Assembly: GCF_030063195.1 (NCBI RefSeq)
Contig: NZ_JASISS010000010.1
Span: 1 to 64,000, forward strand
Source: Cryobacterium sp. PH31-AA6
GTDB lineage: Bacteria > Actinomycetota > Actinomycetes > Actinomycetales > Microbacteriaceae
Direction of reading: 5' to 3'
Length of the DNA stretch: 64,000 bases
Part shown: one piece after another, positions 33,022-45,234 of the stretch
Numbering within the stretch: the stretch's first letter is position 1
Layout: every line of letters starts with the position of its first letter
Translations under genes and position numbers: made by a program
The notes under the pieces: generated by a model
The model's input: the letters and a program-made list of their open reading frames with translations, nothing else
The model's database searches: none
Told to the model about the DNA's origin: nothing

Positions 33022-34491
33022 CTACGCGGTCAGGTGCAGGGCGGCGGCGGTGGCGGCCAGTGACGCGGCCGCGGCGGCCGGGTCGTCGGAGAGTTTCGTG
33101 CCGAGGCTCGGGATCATCTCACGCAGCTTGGGTTCCCAGGCCGGGTACTGCTCGGGGAAGCAACGCTTGATCAGCTCGACCATGATCGGGGCCGCGGTGG
33201 ACGCACCCGGAGACGCGCCGAGCAGCCCCGCGATGGTGCCGTCGGCGGAGGTGATGACCTCGGTGCCGAACTGCAGCACACCGCCCTGCTCAGGGTCCTT
33301 CTTCATGACCTGCACGCGCTGGCCGGCCGTGATGAGTTCCCAATCGTCGATCCTGGCGGTGGGAATGAATTCCTGCAGCGCCTTGAGCTTGGTCTTCTTG
33401 GAGGCGAAGACCTCGCCGATCAGGTACTTCATGAGCCCGAAGTTGTGCGCGGCCACGGCGAGCATCGGGCCGATGTTGTGCAGCCGGATCGAGAACGGCA
33501 GGTCGAACCAGGTGCTCGATTTGAGGAACTTCGGGGTGAACCCGGCGTAGGGTCCGAACAGGAGCGAGGTCTCCCCGTCGACGACGCGGGTGTCAAGGTG
33601 CGGTACCGACATCGGCGGGGCCCCCTTGGCGGCCTTGCCGTAGACCTTCGCGTGGTGCTCCGCGACCAGCTTCGGGTCGGTGGTGCGCAGGAACTGCCCA
33701 CTGATCGGGAAGCCGCCGAAACCCTTGATCTCGGGAATGCCGCTCTGCTGCAGGAGAGCCAAAGCGCCGCCGCCCGCACCGACGAAGACGAACCGGGCGT
33801 TGACGGTGCTCGGGTAATTGCCGACCAGGCGGCGCAGATTGAGCTTCCAGGTGCCATCCGCCAGTTGTTTGACGCCGGTGACCTGCTGGTTGACGTGCAC
33901 GCCGACGCCCTCGTCGGCGAGGTTGTCGAACAGGTAGCGGGTGAGGGCGCCGAAGTCGACGTCGGTGCCGGACACGATCCGGGTCGCGGCGATCTTCTGG
34001 CCCTTGGGGCGCTTCTTGGTCAGCAGGGGGGTCCAGGTGCCGATCACGGCCGGGTCCTCGCTGTACTCCATTCCGTGGAACAACGGCTGGTTCTCGAGCG
34101 CCGCGAAGCGCTTACGCAGGTAGGCCACGTTGTCCTTGCCGTGCACGAAGGTCATGTGCGGGGTGGAGTTGATGAAGTTGGTCGGCTCGGGCAGCGCGCC
34201 GGTCGTGACCAGGTGCGCCCAGAGCTGGCGGCTGATCTGGAACTGCTCGTTGATGCTCACGGCCTTGTCGGCGGTGACGGAACCGTCCTTGGCCGCGGGC
34301 ATGTAGTTGAGCTCGCAGAGGGCCGCATGCCCGGTGCCCGCGTTGTTCCACGGGTTGGAGCTTTCCTGGGCGACCTCGCCCAGACGCTCATAGACCTCGA
34401 TACTCCAGTCGGGCTGCAACTGCTTGATCAGGGTACCGAGGGTGGCGCTCATGATGCCCCCACCAATTAATACAACATCAGCCTTCACCAT
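33022..34491 (-). CDS. mqo: Malate:quinone oxidoreductase
   Basis: A 489-residue FAD enzyme that oxidises malate to oxaloacetate and passes electrons to quinone at the membrane face. The N-terminal FAD motif is VKADVVLIGGGIMSATLGTLI, with SNPWNNAGTGHAALCELNY, FVFVGAGGGALALLQ, and a C-terminal LLGASPGASTAAPIM. The frame runs further upstream, but MVKADVV at 34,491 is the family N-terminus. The length fits Mqo (about 490-500). It is monocistronic, with the DUF1801 gene 50 bases upstream on the same strand. Confidence 0.95.
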   Translation of the reverse strand: MVKADVVLIGGGIMSATLGTLIKQLQPDWSIEVYERLGEVAQESSNPWNNAGTGHAALCELNYMPAAKDGSVTADKAVSINEQFQISRQLWAHLVTTGALPEPTNFINSTPHMTFVHGKDNVAYLRKRFAALENQPLFHGMEYSEDPAVIGTWTPLLTKKRPKGQKIAATRIVSGTDVDFGALTRYLFDNLADEGVGVHVNQQVTGVKQLADGTWKLNLRRLVGNYPSTVNARFVFVGAGGGALALLQQSGIPEIKGFGGFPISGQFLRTTDPKLVAEHHAKVYGKAAKGAPPMSVPHLDTRVVDGETSLLFGPYAGFTPKFLKSSTWFDLPFSIRLHNIGPMLAVAAHNFGLMKYLIGEVFASKKTKLKALQEFIPTARIDDWELITAGQRVQVMKKDPEQGGVLQFGTEVITSADGTIAGLLGASPGASTAAPIMVELIKRCFPEQYPAWEPKLREMIPSLGTKLSDDPAAAAASLAATAAALHLTA

Positions 34492-34541
34492 TGGATTCAC
34501 ACTTTTCAGTGTATCTCTGGCGGACGGATGCTCCGTGCAGC

Positions 34542-35051
34542 TCAGTCGGTGACGGTGGCCCCGGACGCCGCGCCGCGCGTCGACCCGGCGGCAGTCTTGC
34601 CCGCGGCCGGCTTGATCCGCTGGTAGGTCGCCAGGTACCGGTCGACCGGGATGCTCGCGACGGTGCGGGCGATGATTCCCAGGTCGACGTCGGCGAGGGT
34701 CTTGAACCGCAGGCAGCTCTTGCCCATGTTCAGCTTGCGGCCGGTCGCGGCCCACTCGGCGCGGAAGGCGGCATCCGCGGCTGGATCGCCGTAGAGCCCC
34801 ATCAGGTAGAGCGAGTTGTAGTTTTTCTGGGCGGCGAGGCTCACATAGGCCAGGGGTTGACCGTTGTAGGTGTTCGGGAAGGTCTCGAGCGGAATCGTCC
34901 AGCCCGGCATGCCCCAGTGCATGCCCAGGACGTAGCCGGGCGGCATGGCGTCGCGCACCGCGTCGATCACCGGGTAGAGCACGGCGCGCTGTTCCGGCTT
35001 GAGGTCGAAGAAGTAGTCCTCGACCTCTGCGGGCACGGGCGTAGTGGTCAT
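34542..35051 (-). CDS. DUF1801-like protein
   Basis: A 169-residue protein beginning MTTTPVPAEVEDYFFDLKPEQRAV, containing YPVIDAVRDAMPPGYVLGMHWGMPGW and NMGKSCLRFKTLADVDL, the pattern of the small DUF1801/YdhG-like family of unknown function. The start at 35,051 overlaps the stop of the upstream GGDEF-EAL gene as ATGA, so the two are probably co-translated. This may be a functional link or only operon packing. Confidence 0.8.
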   Translation of the reverse strand: MTTTPVPAEVEDYFFDLKPEQRAVLYPVIDAVRDAMPPGYVLGMHWGMPGWTIPLETFPNTYNGQPLAYVSLAAQKNYNSLYLMGLYGDPAADAAFRAEWAATGRKLNMGKSCLRFKTLADVDLGIIARTVASIPVDRYLATYQRIKPAAGKTAAGSTRGAASGATVTD

Positions 35052-37477
35052 TCCCCCAGAATAACCGCTGGGGCCGCCGCATCCCCAGCGGGCAGGACGG
35101 CCTCCCGGACCAGCGCGGGATTGACCCTCGGCACAACCGCGGCCGCGCCGTACTGCTCGAGCCGGTTCAGCGTGTTCTCGAAACTCTCCGGCACACCGTA
35201 ATGGAAGCCCTGGGCGCTGCGGATGCCGAGGGCGGACAGGTGCGAGGCCATGGTCGCATTCTCCACGCCCTCGACGATCATCGAATACTCGAGATTGTCG
35301 CCGAAGCCCTGCAGCGCGGTGAGCACCTCGCGCTGGCGCACGTCGTCGAGGTCGTCGACGAGGCTCTTGTCGATCTTGAGAATGTCCATCGGCATCCGCA
35401 CCAGCGAGTCGACCGAGGAGTCCTGGGAGCCGTAGTCGTCGAGCGCGATCATCAGACCGAGATCGCGCATGCGCTCGGCCTGGGCGCGGATGGCCGGGGT
35501 CACCTTGGCCATCGACCGCTCGTTGAGCTCGAGGCAGAGCGAGATCCCGGGGTAGCGGTTGGCGAGGTCTTCGACGAAGTCGCCGACCCGCTCCGGCAGG
35601 ATCTGGCCGGCCTCCACGTTGAAGGTCATGCACACCACGCGGGGTTCGACCAGCCGGAAGTCCGCGGCCGCGGCCATGGCCTTCACCGCGACCTGGCGGG
35701 TCATCGCGTCGAGCCGGCCGAGGCCCTTGGCCTTCTCGACGATCGACGGCGGCGACAGCGGCCCGAGGTCGGGGTCGGTGTAGCGCACGAGCGCCTCGAA
35801 GGCCCAGATCTGGCCGGTCACCAGGCTGACAATGGGCTGGAAGGCGAGCTCGAGCCGGTCCTCGTCGATCGCCCTGGCGATGATGTCGTTCATCTGGCTC
35901 GAGCGGTGACTCGAGATGTTGATGCTGCTCTCGTTGGCGGCACCGCCGCGCCGCCTGGTCTTCTTGATCGCGAGCATGGCGCGGTCGGCGTCCTGCACCA
36001 GCTGGGAGACGTCGGTTTCCCGGTGGGCGGAGTAGGCCAGCCCGATGCTCATCATCGGATTGAACGTGGTCGGCCCGACGATGAGCGGTTCCCCGGTGCT
36101 GGCGAGGATGCGTTCGGCGACGATCTTCGCCTCGCCCAGAGTCGTGAGGTGGGTGAGGATGACCACGAACTCGTCACCACCGACCCGGGCCACCAGGTCG
36201 TCGGGGCGCACGACTGCCCGGAGCCGCCGGCCGAGTTCGCGCAGCACCTCGTCGCCGGCCGCGTGGCCGTGCCGGTCATTGAGGCGCTTGAATTCGTCGA
36301 GGTCCAGGAAGAGGACCGCGAGGGCCTCCGAGTAGTCCCGGTGATCGTTGATGTTCGTCAACGCCGCCTGGAAGGCCCCATAGTTGGGCAGCCCGGTGAG
36401 CGGGTCGGTGTTGGCGCGCAGGGTGAGCCCGGCGACGTTCTGCCCGGCCCTGACCACCATCTCGGCGGTCGTGACCAGGGCGTCGAGCGCCCGGCGGTCG
36501 TTGCCGGTGAATGCGCCATCCATCGCATCCCGGCTGACGACGATGTGCCGGCTGGCGCCCGCGGCGACGAATGACAACGGGAGGCTGATTTCGCCCGGCC
36601 GGGCGGGTTCGGCCCGCACCACGACACTCTCGCCCCCGATCGAGTCGGCGACGGTTTGGCAGAGCACCTGGGCGATCTCCTCCCCCGACCGCGCGCCGGT
36701 CTCGGCGCCGGCGCTCAGGAGGCCGGCGCCGGCGACCAGCCCGGAAAGCCTGGCCCTCATCTCGGCGAAGATGGAGACGACCTTGACGATCGCAGCCACG
36801 ATCACGATCCCCGAGAGCACCTCGATCGTGTTCACGGTCGGGCTCACCTCGACCAGGAACGGCGGTCCCTCGACGCTCCAGTTCGCCGCCAGCGCGGCGA
36901 TGAGCGCCGCCCCACCGGCCGTGGCGGAAATTCGGAGCAGGGAGAGCATCGGGCGTCCGCCCCGCTCGACGGGAGGATCGATGAGCTGCTTGCGGAGGAT
37001 CTCAACGAGGAGCACGAAAGCGACGTAGCCGACGCTCGCCACGGCGACGGCGACGAGGCCGTGGAGCGCGAACGCCCGGGACCAGGTGAACAGGAGCGCG
37101 GCGAGGAGGCCGCCAACGGCTTGCAGCCCGGCGCTGTAGAGGCCGACCGGGACCCGGCCCGCCTCGAGGAGCACGGCGACGAGCACGCCGAGCGAGATCA
37201 CCCCGATCGCCGTCTCCATCGGAAGCAGCGTGGCCAGGGCGGGGAGCGCGAGCACGGGAAGGGCGACCATCGGGCTGCGGTGCGCGACACGGCCCAGCCG
37301 CAACCAGGTGAGTTCGAGCACCCCGGCGCAGAGCACTCCGACGGCGGCAACGGCCCAGTGCTCCGGCGGCGCGGAGAAGAGAAAGACCATCGCGCCGGTG
37401 ATCATCAGGATGGCGACGGCGGCGAACGCGACGAGGCCGGTGCGCCTCACGATTGATGCCACCGAATACCCACCCAT
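35048..37477 (-). CDS. Membrane GGDEF-EAL cyclic di-GMP enzyme
   Basis: An 809-residue protein. About eight hydrophobic helices occupy 1-240, then a linker leads to a GGDEF domain with the intact signature RVGGDEFVVIL and an EAL domain starting FEALVRYTDPD. EAL metal and catalytic positions are largely present (CLELNERSM, ILKIDKSLV, VEGVENATMASHL), but the usual DDFGTGYSS loop is DDYGSQDSS. Both synthesis and breakdown of c-di-GMP are possible, and which dominates cannot be read. The N-terminal membrane part is a likely sensor. It is the only c-di-GMP gene seen here. Confidence 0.9.
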   Translation of the reverse strand: MGGYSVASIVRRTGLVAFAAVAILMITGAMVFLFSAPPEHWAVAAVGVLCAGVLELTWLRLGRVAHRSPMVALPVLALPALATLLPMETAIGVISLGVLVAVLLEAGRVPVGLYSAGLQAVGGLLAALLFTWSRAFALHGLVAVAVASVGYVAFVLLVEILRKQLIDPPVERGGRPMLSLLRISATAGGAALIAALAANWSVEGPPFLVEVSPTVNTIEVLSGIVIVAAIVKVVSIFAEMRARLSGLVAGAGLLSAGAETGARSGEEIAQVLCQTVADSIGGESVVVRAEPARPGEISLPLSFVAAGASRHIVVSRDAMDGAFTGNDRRALDALVTTAEMVVRAGQNVAGLTLRANTDPLTGLPNYGAFQAALTNINDHRDYSEALAVLFLDLDEFKRLNDRHGHAAGDEVLRELGRRLRAVVRPDDLVARVGGDEFVVILTHLTTLGEAKIVAERILASTGEPLIVGPTTFNPMMSIGLAYSAHRETDVSQLVQDADRAMLAIKKTRRRGGAANESSINISSHRSSQMNDIIARAIDEDRLELAFQPIVSLVTGQIWAFEALVRYTDPDLGPLSPPSIVEKAKGLGRLDAMTRQVAVKAMAAAADFRLVEPRVVCMTFNVEAGQILPERVGDFVEDLANRYPGISLCLELNERSMAKVTPAIRAQAERMRDLGLMIALDDYGSQDSSVDSLVRMPMDILKIDKSLVDDLDDVRQREVLTALQGFGDNLEYSMIVEGVENATMASHLSALGIRSAQGFHYGVPESFENTLNRLEQYGAAAVVPRVNPALVREAVLPAGDAAAPAVILGE

Positions 37478-37631
37478 GATTCCAAAGAGTAGTGCACCGG
37501 TGTCCCCGCTGCTCCCCCCAGTCCCGGTGTGCCCGGCGCGGATTTCGGGCTCGCCTGCGCGGGGGCGTGAGATTCCCGGGCCGGCCCGATCCTCGGCGGC
37601 TCAGGAGCGGATGAGGTCAGCGGCGATGAGG

Positions 37632-38831
<1,200 letters not shown>

Positions 38832-38875
38832 ACACGGGAGCCGGCGCCACTAGGGGGCTGCGGTTTGCGGCGCGG

Positions 38876-40213
<1,338 letters not shown>

Positions 40214-40307
40214 GTAGGTCTCCTGAACATCGAGTAGGCGGTCACAGCCCAAGACTCCATCATAAATGCGTTTGTATTCGGTGGCGGCAATGTGACGCTG
40301 GGGCCGG

Positions 40308-40907
40308 TCAGTGCGTGACGGTGCGGCGTCCCTCGAAGGCGCGGCCGAGGGTGACCTCGTCGGCGTATTCGAGGTCACCGCCGACCGGGAGCCCCGACGC
40401 GAGCCGGGTGACCTTGATCTCCAGGGTGGTGAGCAGCCGGGACAGGTACGTCGCGGTTGCCTCGCCCTCCAGGTTGGGGTCGGTGGCGATGATGACTTCC
40501 TGCACGGTGTTGTCCGCGAGACGCTGCATCAGCTGCCGGATGCGCAGGTCGTCGGGCCCGATGCCGTCGATGGGGCTGATCGCCCCGCCGAGCACGTGGT
40601 AGAGCCCCTTGAATTCCCGGGTGCGTTCGATGGCGACGACGTCCTTGGCCTCTTCGACGACGCAGATCATGGCCGGGTTGCGCCGGGGGTCGCGGCAGAT
40701 CAGGCAGGTTTCCTGTTCGGACACGTTGCCGCAGATGGAGCAGAACCGCACCTTGTCGCGCACCTCGAGCAACACGTTCGCCAGCCGGGTCACGTCGAAC
40801 TGTTCGGTCTGCAGAATGTGGAATGCGATGCGCTGGGCCGACTTCGGGCCGATGCCGGGGAGCCGGCCGAGTTCGTCGATCAGTTCCTGAACGATGCCTT
40901 CGTACAT
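40308..40907 (-). CDS. recR: Recombination protein RecR
   Basis: A 199-residue protein of the RecFOR pathway. A helix-hairpin-helix ([18 protein letters not shown], 13-30), a C4 zinc finger (Cys56, Cys59, Cys68, Cys71), a Toprim domain ([16 protein letters not shown]) and a C-terminal Walker-like end are all present. It lies three bases after dnaX, the usual bacterial order dnaX-recR. The length is standard. Confidence 0.96.
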   Translation of the reverse strand: MYEGIVQELIDELGRLPGIGPKSAQRIAFHILQTEQFDVTRLANVLLEVRDKVRFCSICGNVSEQETCLICRDPRRNPAMICVVEEAKDVVAIERTREFKGLYHVLGGAISPIDGIGPDDLRIRQLMQRLADNTVQEVIIATDPNLEGEATATYLSRLLTTLEIKVTRLASGLPVGGDLEYADEVTLGRAFEGRRTVTH

Positions 40908-40910
40908 GGA

Positions 40911-43667
40911 CTAGTCGCCTCTGCTTCGGGATGCCGGGATGTGTTCTTGTTCTTCGAGGAAGGTCGCGCCGAGGATCTCGCGCACGACGGACTCCCCGTA
41001 GCGCTGTTTCTCGGCGAAGGCCGGGCCGCGGCGGGCTGCGCCTCCGACCGGGGCGGGCGCCGTGGGCGCCGTGGGCGCCGTGCGGGTGGCCGTGCCTGCG
41101 GGAGCCACCGTTGCCACGGCGACGGACGCCGCGCGACGCGAGGGCACGAAGCGGTCGGGCGGGTACTCATCGTCCTGCGGGACATCGCCGTCATCGTAGG
41201 GCGGCGGCTCGTCTTCGTCGTCGAACGAGGGCGCCCCGGGGTCGTTGTGGGTCGCGCCGGCGGGCGATGCGCTCGGCACAGCCGTGGCGGCGGATGCCGC
41301 TGCGGGAGCGGGAGGCGCGGCCTGCGCCGGGGCTGGTGCGGCCTGCGCCGGCTGCGCGGCGGTCGGCTGCGCGGCGGTCGGCTGCGCGGCGGTCGGCTGC
41401 GCGGCGGTCGGCTGCGCGGCGGTCGGCGCCTCAGGCTGCCCGATGGTGGCCGACGCCGAACCGGGGATGACCGCGGTGGCCCAAGCGGTGACCGCCGGTC
41501 CGGTCGGTTCCGACGGCGCGCGGGTCGCCGGAGCGCGGGTCGCCGGGGCGGGGGTCGACGGCGCGGGGGTCGCCGGAGCGGGGGTCGCCGGAGCGGGGGT
41601 CGCCGGCGCGGGGCTCGCCGGGGCGGTCAGCGTCCGGGACGACGGCGCGTCGGTTTCCGAAGCGGAAGCGGGTGCTGCGGCGGGTCCCGAGCGATCTCCG
41701 GACTCCGGCCCGGTGTCGGGTGGTGCGTCGTCGGCTTCCGGCGGTGCGTCGTCGTCGGTGGGCGGCGCAGGCTCGGTCGCCGGAACGGTCGCGCCGCCGG
41801 CGGCTCGCCCGACTCCGCCGCGGTTGGTCTCGGCGCCGCCACGTTCCGGGACGGCGCGTTCCTCGGTGCGGGCCGAGGCGGATGGGCCCGCGGGAGTCGG
41901 CGGGGCGGACGGTGCGCCGTTGCCCCCGCGCCCATCGTGCCCGTCGGGGCCGCCCGGGCGGTCGACGCGCGCGGTGAGCCGGGGGGTGAAGCCGAGCACG
42001 TCGTTAATCGCGCGCTTGAGGAAATCGCCGACTCCCTGGCCCGGCGCGGCCGGCTGCTTGAGGCCTTCGACGTCTTTCTGGCTCGGAAATGACAGAACGA
42101 GCAGATCACCCTCGCGCAACTCGAGGGCCTTGGCCGTGTAAAGCACGAGCCAGGCGCTGGTTTTCGCGGCCTGGACGGCCTCGAGCACTTCGGGCCAGGC
42201 ATCCTTCACCTGCTGGAAGGTGACCGGTCCGACCGGGCGCACGGTGACGGATGCCGGCGCGGGAGGCGTTGCGGGCGCGGCGGCGCTGTTCGACTCCTTC
42301 GCCGGGCTGGATTCAGGCGCTGCGGCCTTCGCTGCGGCTGCACTCTGGGGCGCCGGCGCTGCACCCGTGGACGGCAAACCGGCGGGCGGTGCCGGCGCTG
42401 AGGCGGGGACGGCCGGCGCTGTGACGGCGGGGACATCCGCCCTCGGGTTGGCGCGGCCCGAGCCATCGGCGGGTGCGGGGCCGGCCCCGGCCCCGGCGCC
42501 GTCGACGCCGATCCGGCGCTCGAGTCGTTCGACGCGGGCGAGAGCGCCGCGAGTGGAATCGTCGCTCGCGGGGATGAGCACTCGGGCGATCATGAGTTCG
42601 AGGTGAAGGCGGGGCGAGGTCGCGCCGGTCATCTCGGTCAGGGCGGCGTTGAGGATGTCCGCGGTGCGGGACAGTTCGGCCGGGCCGAACTTCGCGGCCT
42701 GAACGGCCATCCGGTCGAGCTCGTCCTGCGGCACGCCACGGAGCACGGCCGCCGCACCCGCGGCCGACGTTGCGGCGACGATGATCAGGTCGCGCATGCG
42801 CTCGAGCAGGTCCTCGACGAAGCGGCGCGGGTCCTGCCCGGTCTGGATCACCCGGTCGACCGCGTCGAACGCGGCGGAGGAGTCGCGCGCGGCGATCGCG
42901 TCGATGGACTCGTCGAGCAGGGAGGCGTTGGTGTAGCCGAGCAGCGCGACCGCGCGCTCGTATTCGACGGTGTGACCGTCGGAGCCGGCCATCAGCTGGT
43001 CGAGCAGCGACAGGGTGTCGCGGGGTGAGCCGCCGCCGGCGCGCACGACGAGCGGCAGCACTCCAGGCGCAACCGTCATGGTCTCGCTCTCGCAGAGCGT
43101 CTGCACGTATTCGAGCATCGGCCCGGGCGGCACCAGCCGGAACGGGTAGTGGTGCGTGCGCGACCGGATGGTGCCGATCACCTTTTCGGGTTCGGTCGTC
43201 GCGAAGATGAACTTGACGTGTTCGGGCGGCTCTTCGACGATCTTGAGCAGGGCGTTGAAGCCCTGCGGGGTGACCATGTGCGCCTCGTCGAGGATGAAGA
43301 TCTTGTAGCGGTCGCGGGCCGGCGCGAAAATGGCGCGCTCGCGGATGTCCCTGGCGTCATCGACGCCGTTGTGGCTGGCCGCGTCGATCTCGACCACGTC
43401 GAGGGAGCCGCCGCCGTCGCGGGACAACTCGACGCAGCTCGGGCAGACGCCGCACGGGGTGTCGGTCGGGCCTTCGGCGCAGTTCAGGCAGCGGGCGAGA
43501 ATGCGCGCCGACGTGGTCTTGCCGCAGCCGCGGGGGCCACTGAAGAGGTAGGCATGATTGACCCTGTTGGTGCGCAGGGCGGTCATCAGCGGATCGGTCA
43601 CCTGTGACTGACCGATCATTTCGGCAAAAGTCTCTGGCCGGTAACGGCGATACAGGGCGGTAACCAC
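40911..43667 (-). CDS. dnaX: DNA polymerase III subunit tau (DnaX)
   Basis: A clamp-loader subunit of 918 residues. It starts at the GTG of VVTALYRRYRPETFAEMIGQ. Walker A is SGPRGCGKTTSARILARCL, zinc Cys residues lie in CLNC...CGVCPSC, Walker B is IFILDEAHMVT, and sensor 1 is IFATTEPEKVIGTIRSR. After about residue 390 comes a very long Ala/Pro linker containing QPTAA five times and ATPAP-type units, then a basic C-terminal end. The linker is the variable part of tau proteins. No slippery A-run for gamma synthesis was seen. recR follows after three bases. Confidence 0.95.
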   Translation of the reverse strand: MVTALYRRYRPETFAEMIGQSQVTDPLMTALRTNRVNHAYLFSGPRGCGKTTSARILARCLNCAEGPTDTPCGVCPSCVELSRDGGGSLDVVEIDAASHNGVDDARDIRERAIFAPARDRYKIFILDEAHMVTPQGFNALLKIVEEPPEHVKFIFATTEPEKVIGTIRSRTHHYPFRLVPPGPMLEYVQTLCESETMTVAPGVLPLVVRAGGGSPRDTLSLLDQLMAGSDGHTVEYERAVALLGYTNASLLDESIDAIAARDSSAAFDAVDRVIQTGQDPRRFVEDLLERMRDLIIVAATSAAGAAAVLRGVPQDELDRMAVQAAKFGPAELSRTADILNAALTEMTGATSPRLHLELMIARVLIPASDDSTRGALARVERLERRIGVDGAGAGAGPAPADGSGRANPRADVPAVTAPAVPASAPAPPAGLPSTGAAPAPQSAAAAKAAAPESSPAKESNSAAAPATPPAPASVTVRPVGPVTFQQVKDAWPEVLEAVQAAKTSAWLVLYTAKALELREGDLLVLSFPSQKDVEGLKQPAAPGQGVGDFLKRAINDVLGFTPRLTARVDRPGGPDGHDGRGGNGAPSAPPTPAGPSASARTEERAVPERGGAETNRGGVGRAAGGATVPATEPAPPTDDDAPPEADDAPPDTGPESGDRSGPAAAPASASETDAPSSRTLTAPASPAPATPAPATPAPATPAPSTPAPATRAPATRAPSEPTGPAVTAWATAVIPGSASATIGQPEAPTAAQPTAAQPTAAQPTAAQPTAAQPAQAAPAPAQAAPPAPAAASAATAVPSASPAGATHNDPGAPSFDDEDEPPPYDDGDVPQDDEYPPDRFVPSRRAASVAVATVAPAGTATRTAPTAPTAPAPVGGAARRGPAFAEKQRYGESVVREILGATFLEEQEHIPASRSRGD

Positions 43668-43747
43668 GGAGTCAATCGTACTTGCTGCCGCTGACACGCT
43701 GACCTCCGCAGGTCGAGCCCGCCGAGACCCCCGCCCGGCCGGATTGG

Positions 43748-43840
43748 GCATAACTCCTGCTAAAGATTCCGCATCCGTTCAGGAGGCCCGGAAATCCGCG
43801 GGCGTCCCCGGTCGCCGACACCAATTTGCAGGAGTTATGC
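43748..43840. repeat. Inverted repeat, MITE-like, copy 1
   Basis: gcataactcctgc (43,748-43,760) is the exact reverse complement of gcaggagttatgc (43,828-43,840), enclosing 67 bases. The same arms occur at 56,961-57,040. The interiors of the two copies do not look alike, so the conserved part is the ends. Confidence 0.85.
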
Positions 43841-43868
43841 ACAACCCCGGGGCGGGAGCGGCCTGGTC

Positions 43869-43980
43869 GGGTCTCGACGAGCTCGACCACCGGGCGGGAG
43901 CGGCCTGGTCGGGTCTCGACGAGCTCGACCACCGGGGCGGGAGCGGCCTGATCGGGTCTCGACGAGCTCGACCACCGGGC
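43869..43980. repeat. Three hairpin-repeat units between dnaX and ackA
   Basis: gggtctcgacgagctcgacc begins at 43,869, 43,911 and 43,954 (42- and 43-base spacing). The core is GGTC-TCGACGAGCTC-GACC. It is the same family as the arrays at 24,731 and 50,512. Confidence 0.92.
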
Positions 43981-43995
43981 GGGGCCACCGGACGA

Positions 43996-44032
43996 CGAAA
44001 CCCGCCTTCGACGGGGTCGGAGGCGGGTTTCG
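43996..44032 (-). terminator. Hairpin terminator after ackA
   Basis: cgaaacccgcct pairs with aggcgggtttcg (12 base pairs) around gggtcggtcg-type loop sequence, starting 15 bases beyond the ackA stop. On the minus strand the stem ends in a short T-containing stretch. It is likely the end of the xfp-pta-ackA transcript. Confidence 0.7.
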
Positions 44033-44046
44033 ATAGTGTGTGCGGG

Positions 44047-45234
44047 CTAGATTACGGCCATGGTCTGGCGGGCGATCTCCAGCTCCTCGTTCGTCGGGAT
44101 GACGAGCACGGTCACCTTCGAGGCGTCCGTCGATACCACTCGGGCCTCGCGGGCGAACGGGTCGTTCCGGGCCGGGTCGAGCTCGATGCCGAGGAACTCG
44201 AGGCCCGCAAGCGCGCCGGCCCGCACGATTCCCGAGTTCTCGCCGATCCCGGCCGTGAAGACGATCACGTCGAGGCCACCCAGCTGGGCGATGTAGTTGC
44301 CGACATAGCCGCGGATGCGGTGGTAGTAGACGTCGAGCGCGGCCTGGGCGACGGCATCCCCCGCCACGGCGTTGTCTTCGACGTCGCGCATGTCTCCGGT
44401 GCCGGTCATCCCGAGCATGCCGCTCTGCTTGTTGAGCAGGGTGTCGAGCTCGTCAATGCTCATCCCCGCCTTGCGGTGCAGGTGGAACAAGACGGCCGGG
44501 TCGATGTCGCCGGAACGCGTGCCCATGACGAGCCCCTGCAGCGGGGTCAGTCCCATCGAGGTGTCGATCGAGCGTCCGCCGTCGACGGCGCACGCCGACG
44601 CCCCGTTGCCCAGGTGCAGCACGATCGTCTTGAGTTCGGCGAGCGGGCGCCCGAGGAACTCGGCCGCCGTCTCGGACACGTACTTGTGCGAGCTGCCGTG
44701 GGCGCCGTAGCGGCGGATGCCGTACTCGTCCGCGAGCGCGGTCGGGATCGCGTAGGTGTAGGCGGGCGGTGCCATCGTCTGGTGGAACGAGGTGTCGAAG
44801 ACGGCGACGTGCGGCACATCCGGGAACTGAACGCGGGCCGCATTGATGCCCTGGATATGCGCCGGGTTGTGCAGCGGCGCGAGGTCGGAGAGGTCGCCGA
44901 TCTGCGCGAGCACCTCGTCGTCGATCACGGTCGGGCCCTGGAAGACGCTGCCACCCTGCACGACGCGGTGGCCGACGGCGACGACATCCGCCGTGGCGAG
45001 CTGCGGCCCATTCACGGCGAACGCGGCGAGCATCACGGCGAAACCGGCCGTGTGGTCGGGGATCGGCAGGGTCTGCTCGACGCGGGAGGACCCGACGGCG
45101 GCATGGCGGGCATGCCCGCTCGCCTCGCCGATGCGCTCGACCAGGCCGCTGGCCAGCTCGGTCTCGGTTTCCATGTCGATCAGCTGGTACTTGAACGACG
45201 ACGAACCCGAGTTGATCACGAGCACCGCGCTCAT
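44047..45234 (-). CDS. ackA: Acetate kinase
   Basis: A 395-residue enzyme interconverting acetyl phosphate plus ADP with acetate plus ATP. Family motifs are VINSGSSSFKYQLID (6-20), VAVFDTSFHQTM, GAHGSSHKYVSE, LHLGNGASACAVDGGRSIDTSMG and VFTAGIGENSG. Its ATG overlaps the pta stop (ATGA). As last gene of the xfp-pta-ackA operon it can draw ATP from phosphoketolase-derived acetyl phosphate. Confidence 0.97.
   Translation of the reverse strand: MSAVLVINSGSSSFKYQLIDMETETELASGLVERIGEASGHARHAAVGSSRVEQTLPIPDHTAGFAVMLAAFAVNGPQLATADVVAVGHRVVQGGSVFQGPTVIDDEVLAQIGDLSDLAPLHNPAHIQGINAARVQFPDVPHVAVFDTSFHQTMAPPAYTYAIPTALADEYGIRRYGAHGSSHKYVSETAAEFLGRPLAELKTIVLHLGNGASACAVDGGRSIDTSMGLTPLQGLVMGTRSGDIDPAVLFHLHRKAGMSIDELDTLLNKQSGMLGMTGTGDMRDVEDNAVAGDAVAQAALDVYYHRIRGYVGNYIAQLGGLDVIVFTAGIGENSGIVRAGALAGLEFLGIELDPARNDPFAREARVVSTDASKVTVLVIPTNEELEIARQTMAVI

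Larger units (their letters stand above)
43668..44046. other. Intergenic region rich in repeats upstream of dnaX
   Basis: There is no gene. From left to right it holds the dnaX upstream sequence, a 93-bp inverted repeat (43,748-43,840), three hairpin-repeat units (43,869-43,980) and a hairpin terminator at the ackA 3' end (43,996-44,032). The dnaX promoter must lie between 43,668 and about 43,850 or within the repeats. Confidence 0.6.

Noticed and set aside
30788..33550. 920-residue plus-strand open frame
   Set aside because: Crosses the opposite-strand kinase-like, radical SAM and mqo genes and the SOS box; no recognisable domain.
34542..35633. Frame extending the DUF1801 gene to 363 residues
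   Set aside because: The upstream half is Arg/Gly-rich shadow of the GGDEF-EAL gene; the ATGA start at 35,051 fits the family.
40911..43667. Programmed frameshift for a DnaX gamma subunit
   Set aside because: No A-rich slippery heptamer with downstream structure was found; only tau is supported.
43668..44046. SRP RNA next to dnaX in its common position
   Set aside because: This gap contains only repeats and a terminator; the SRP RNA was found at 50,036-50,129 instead.
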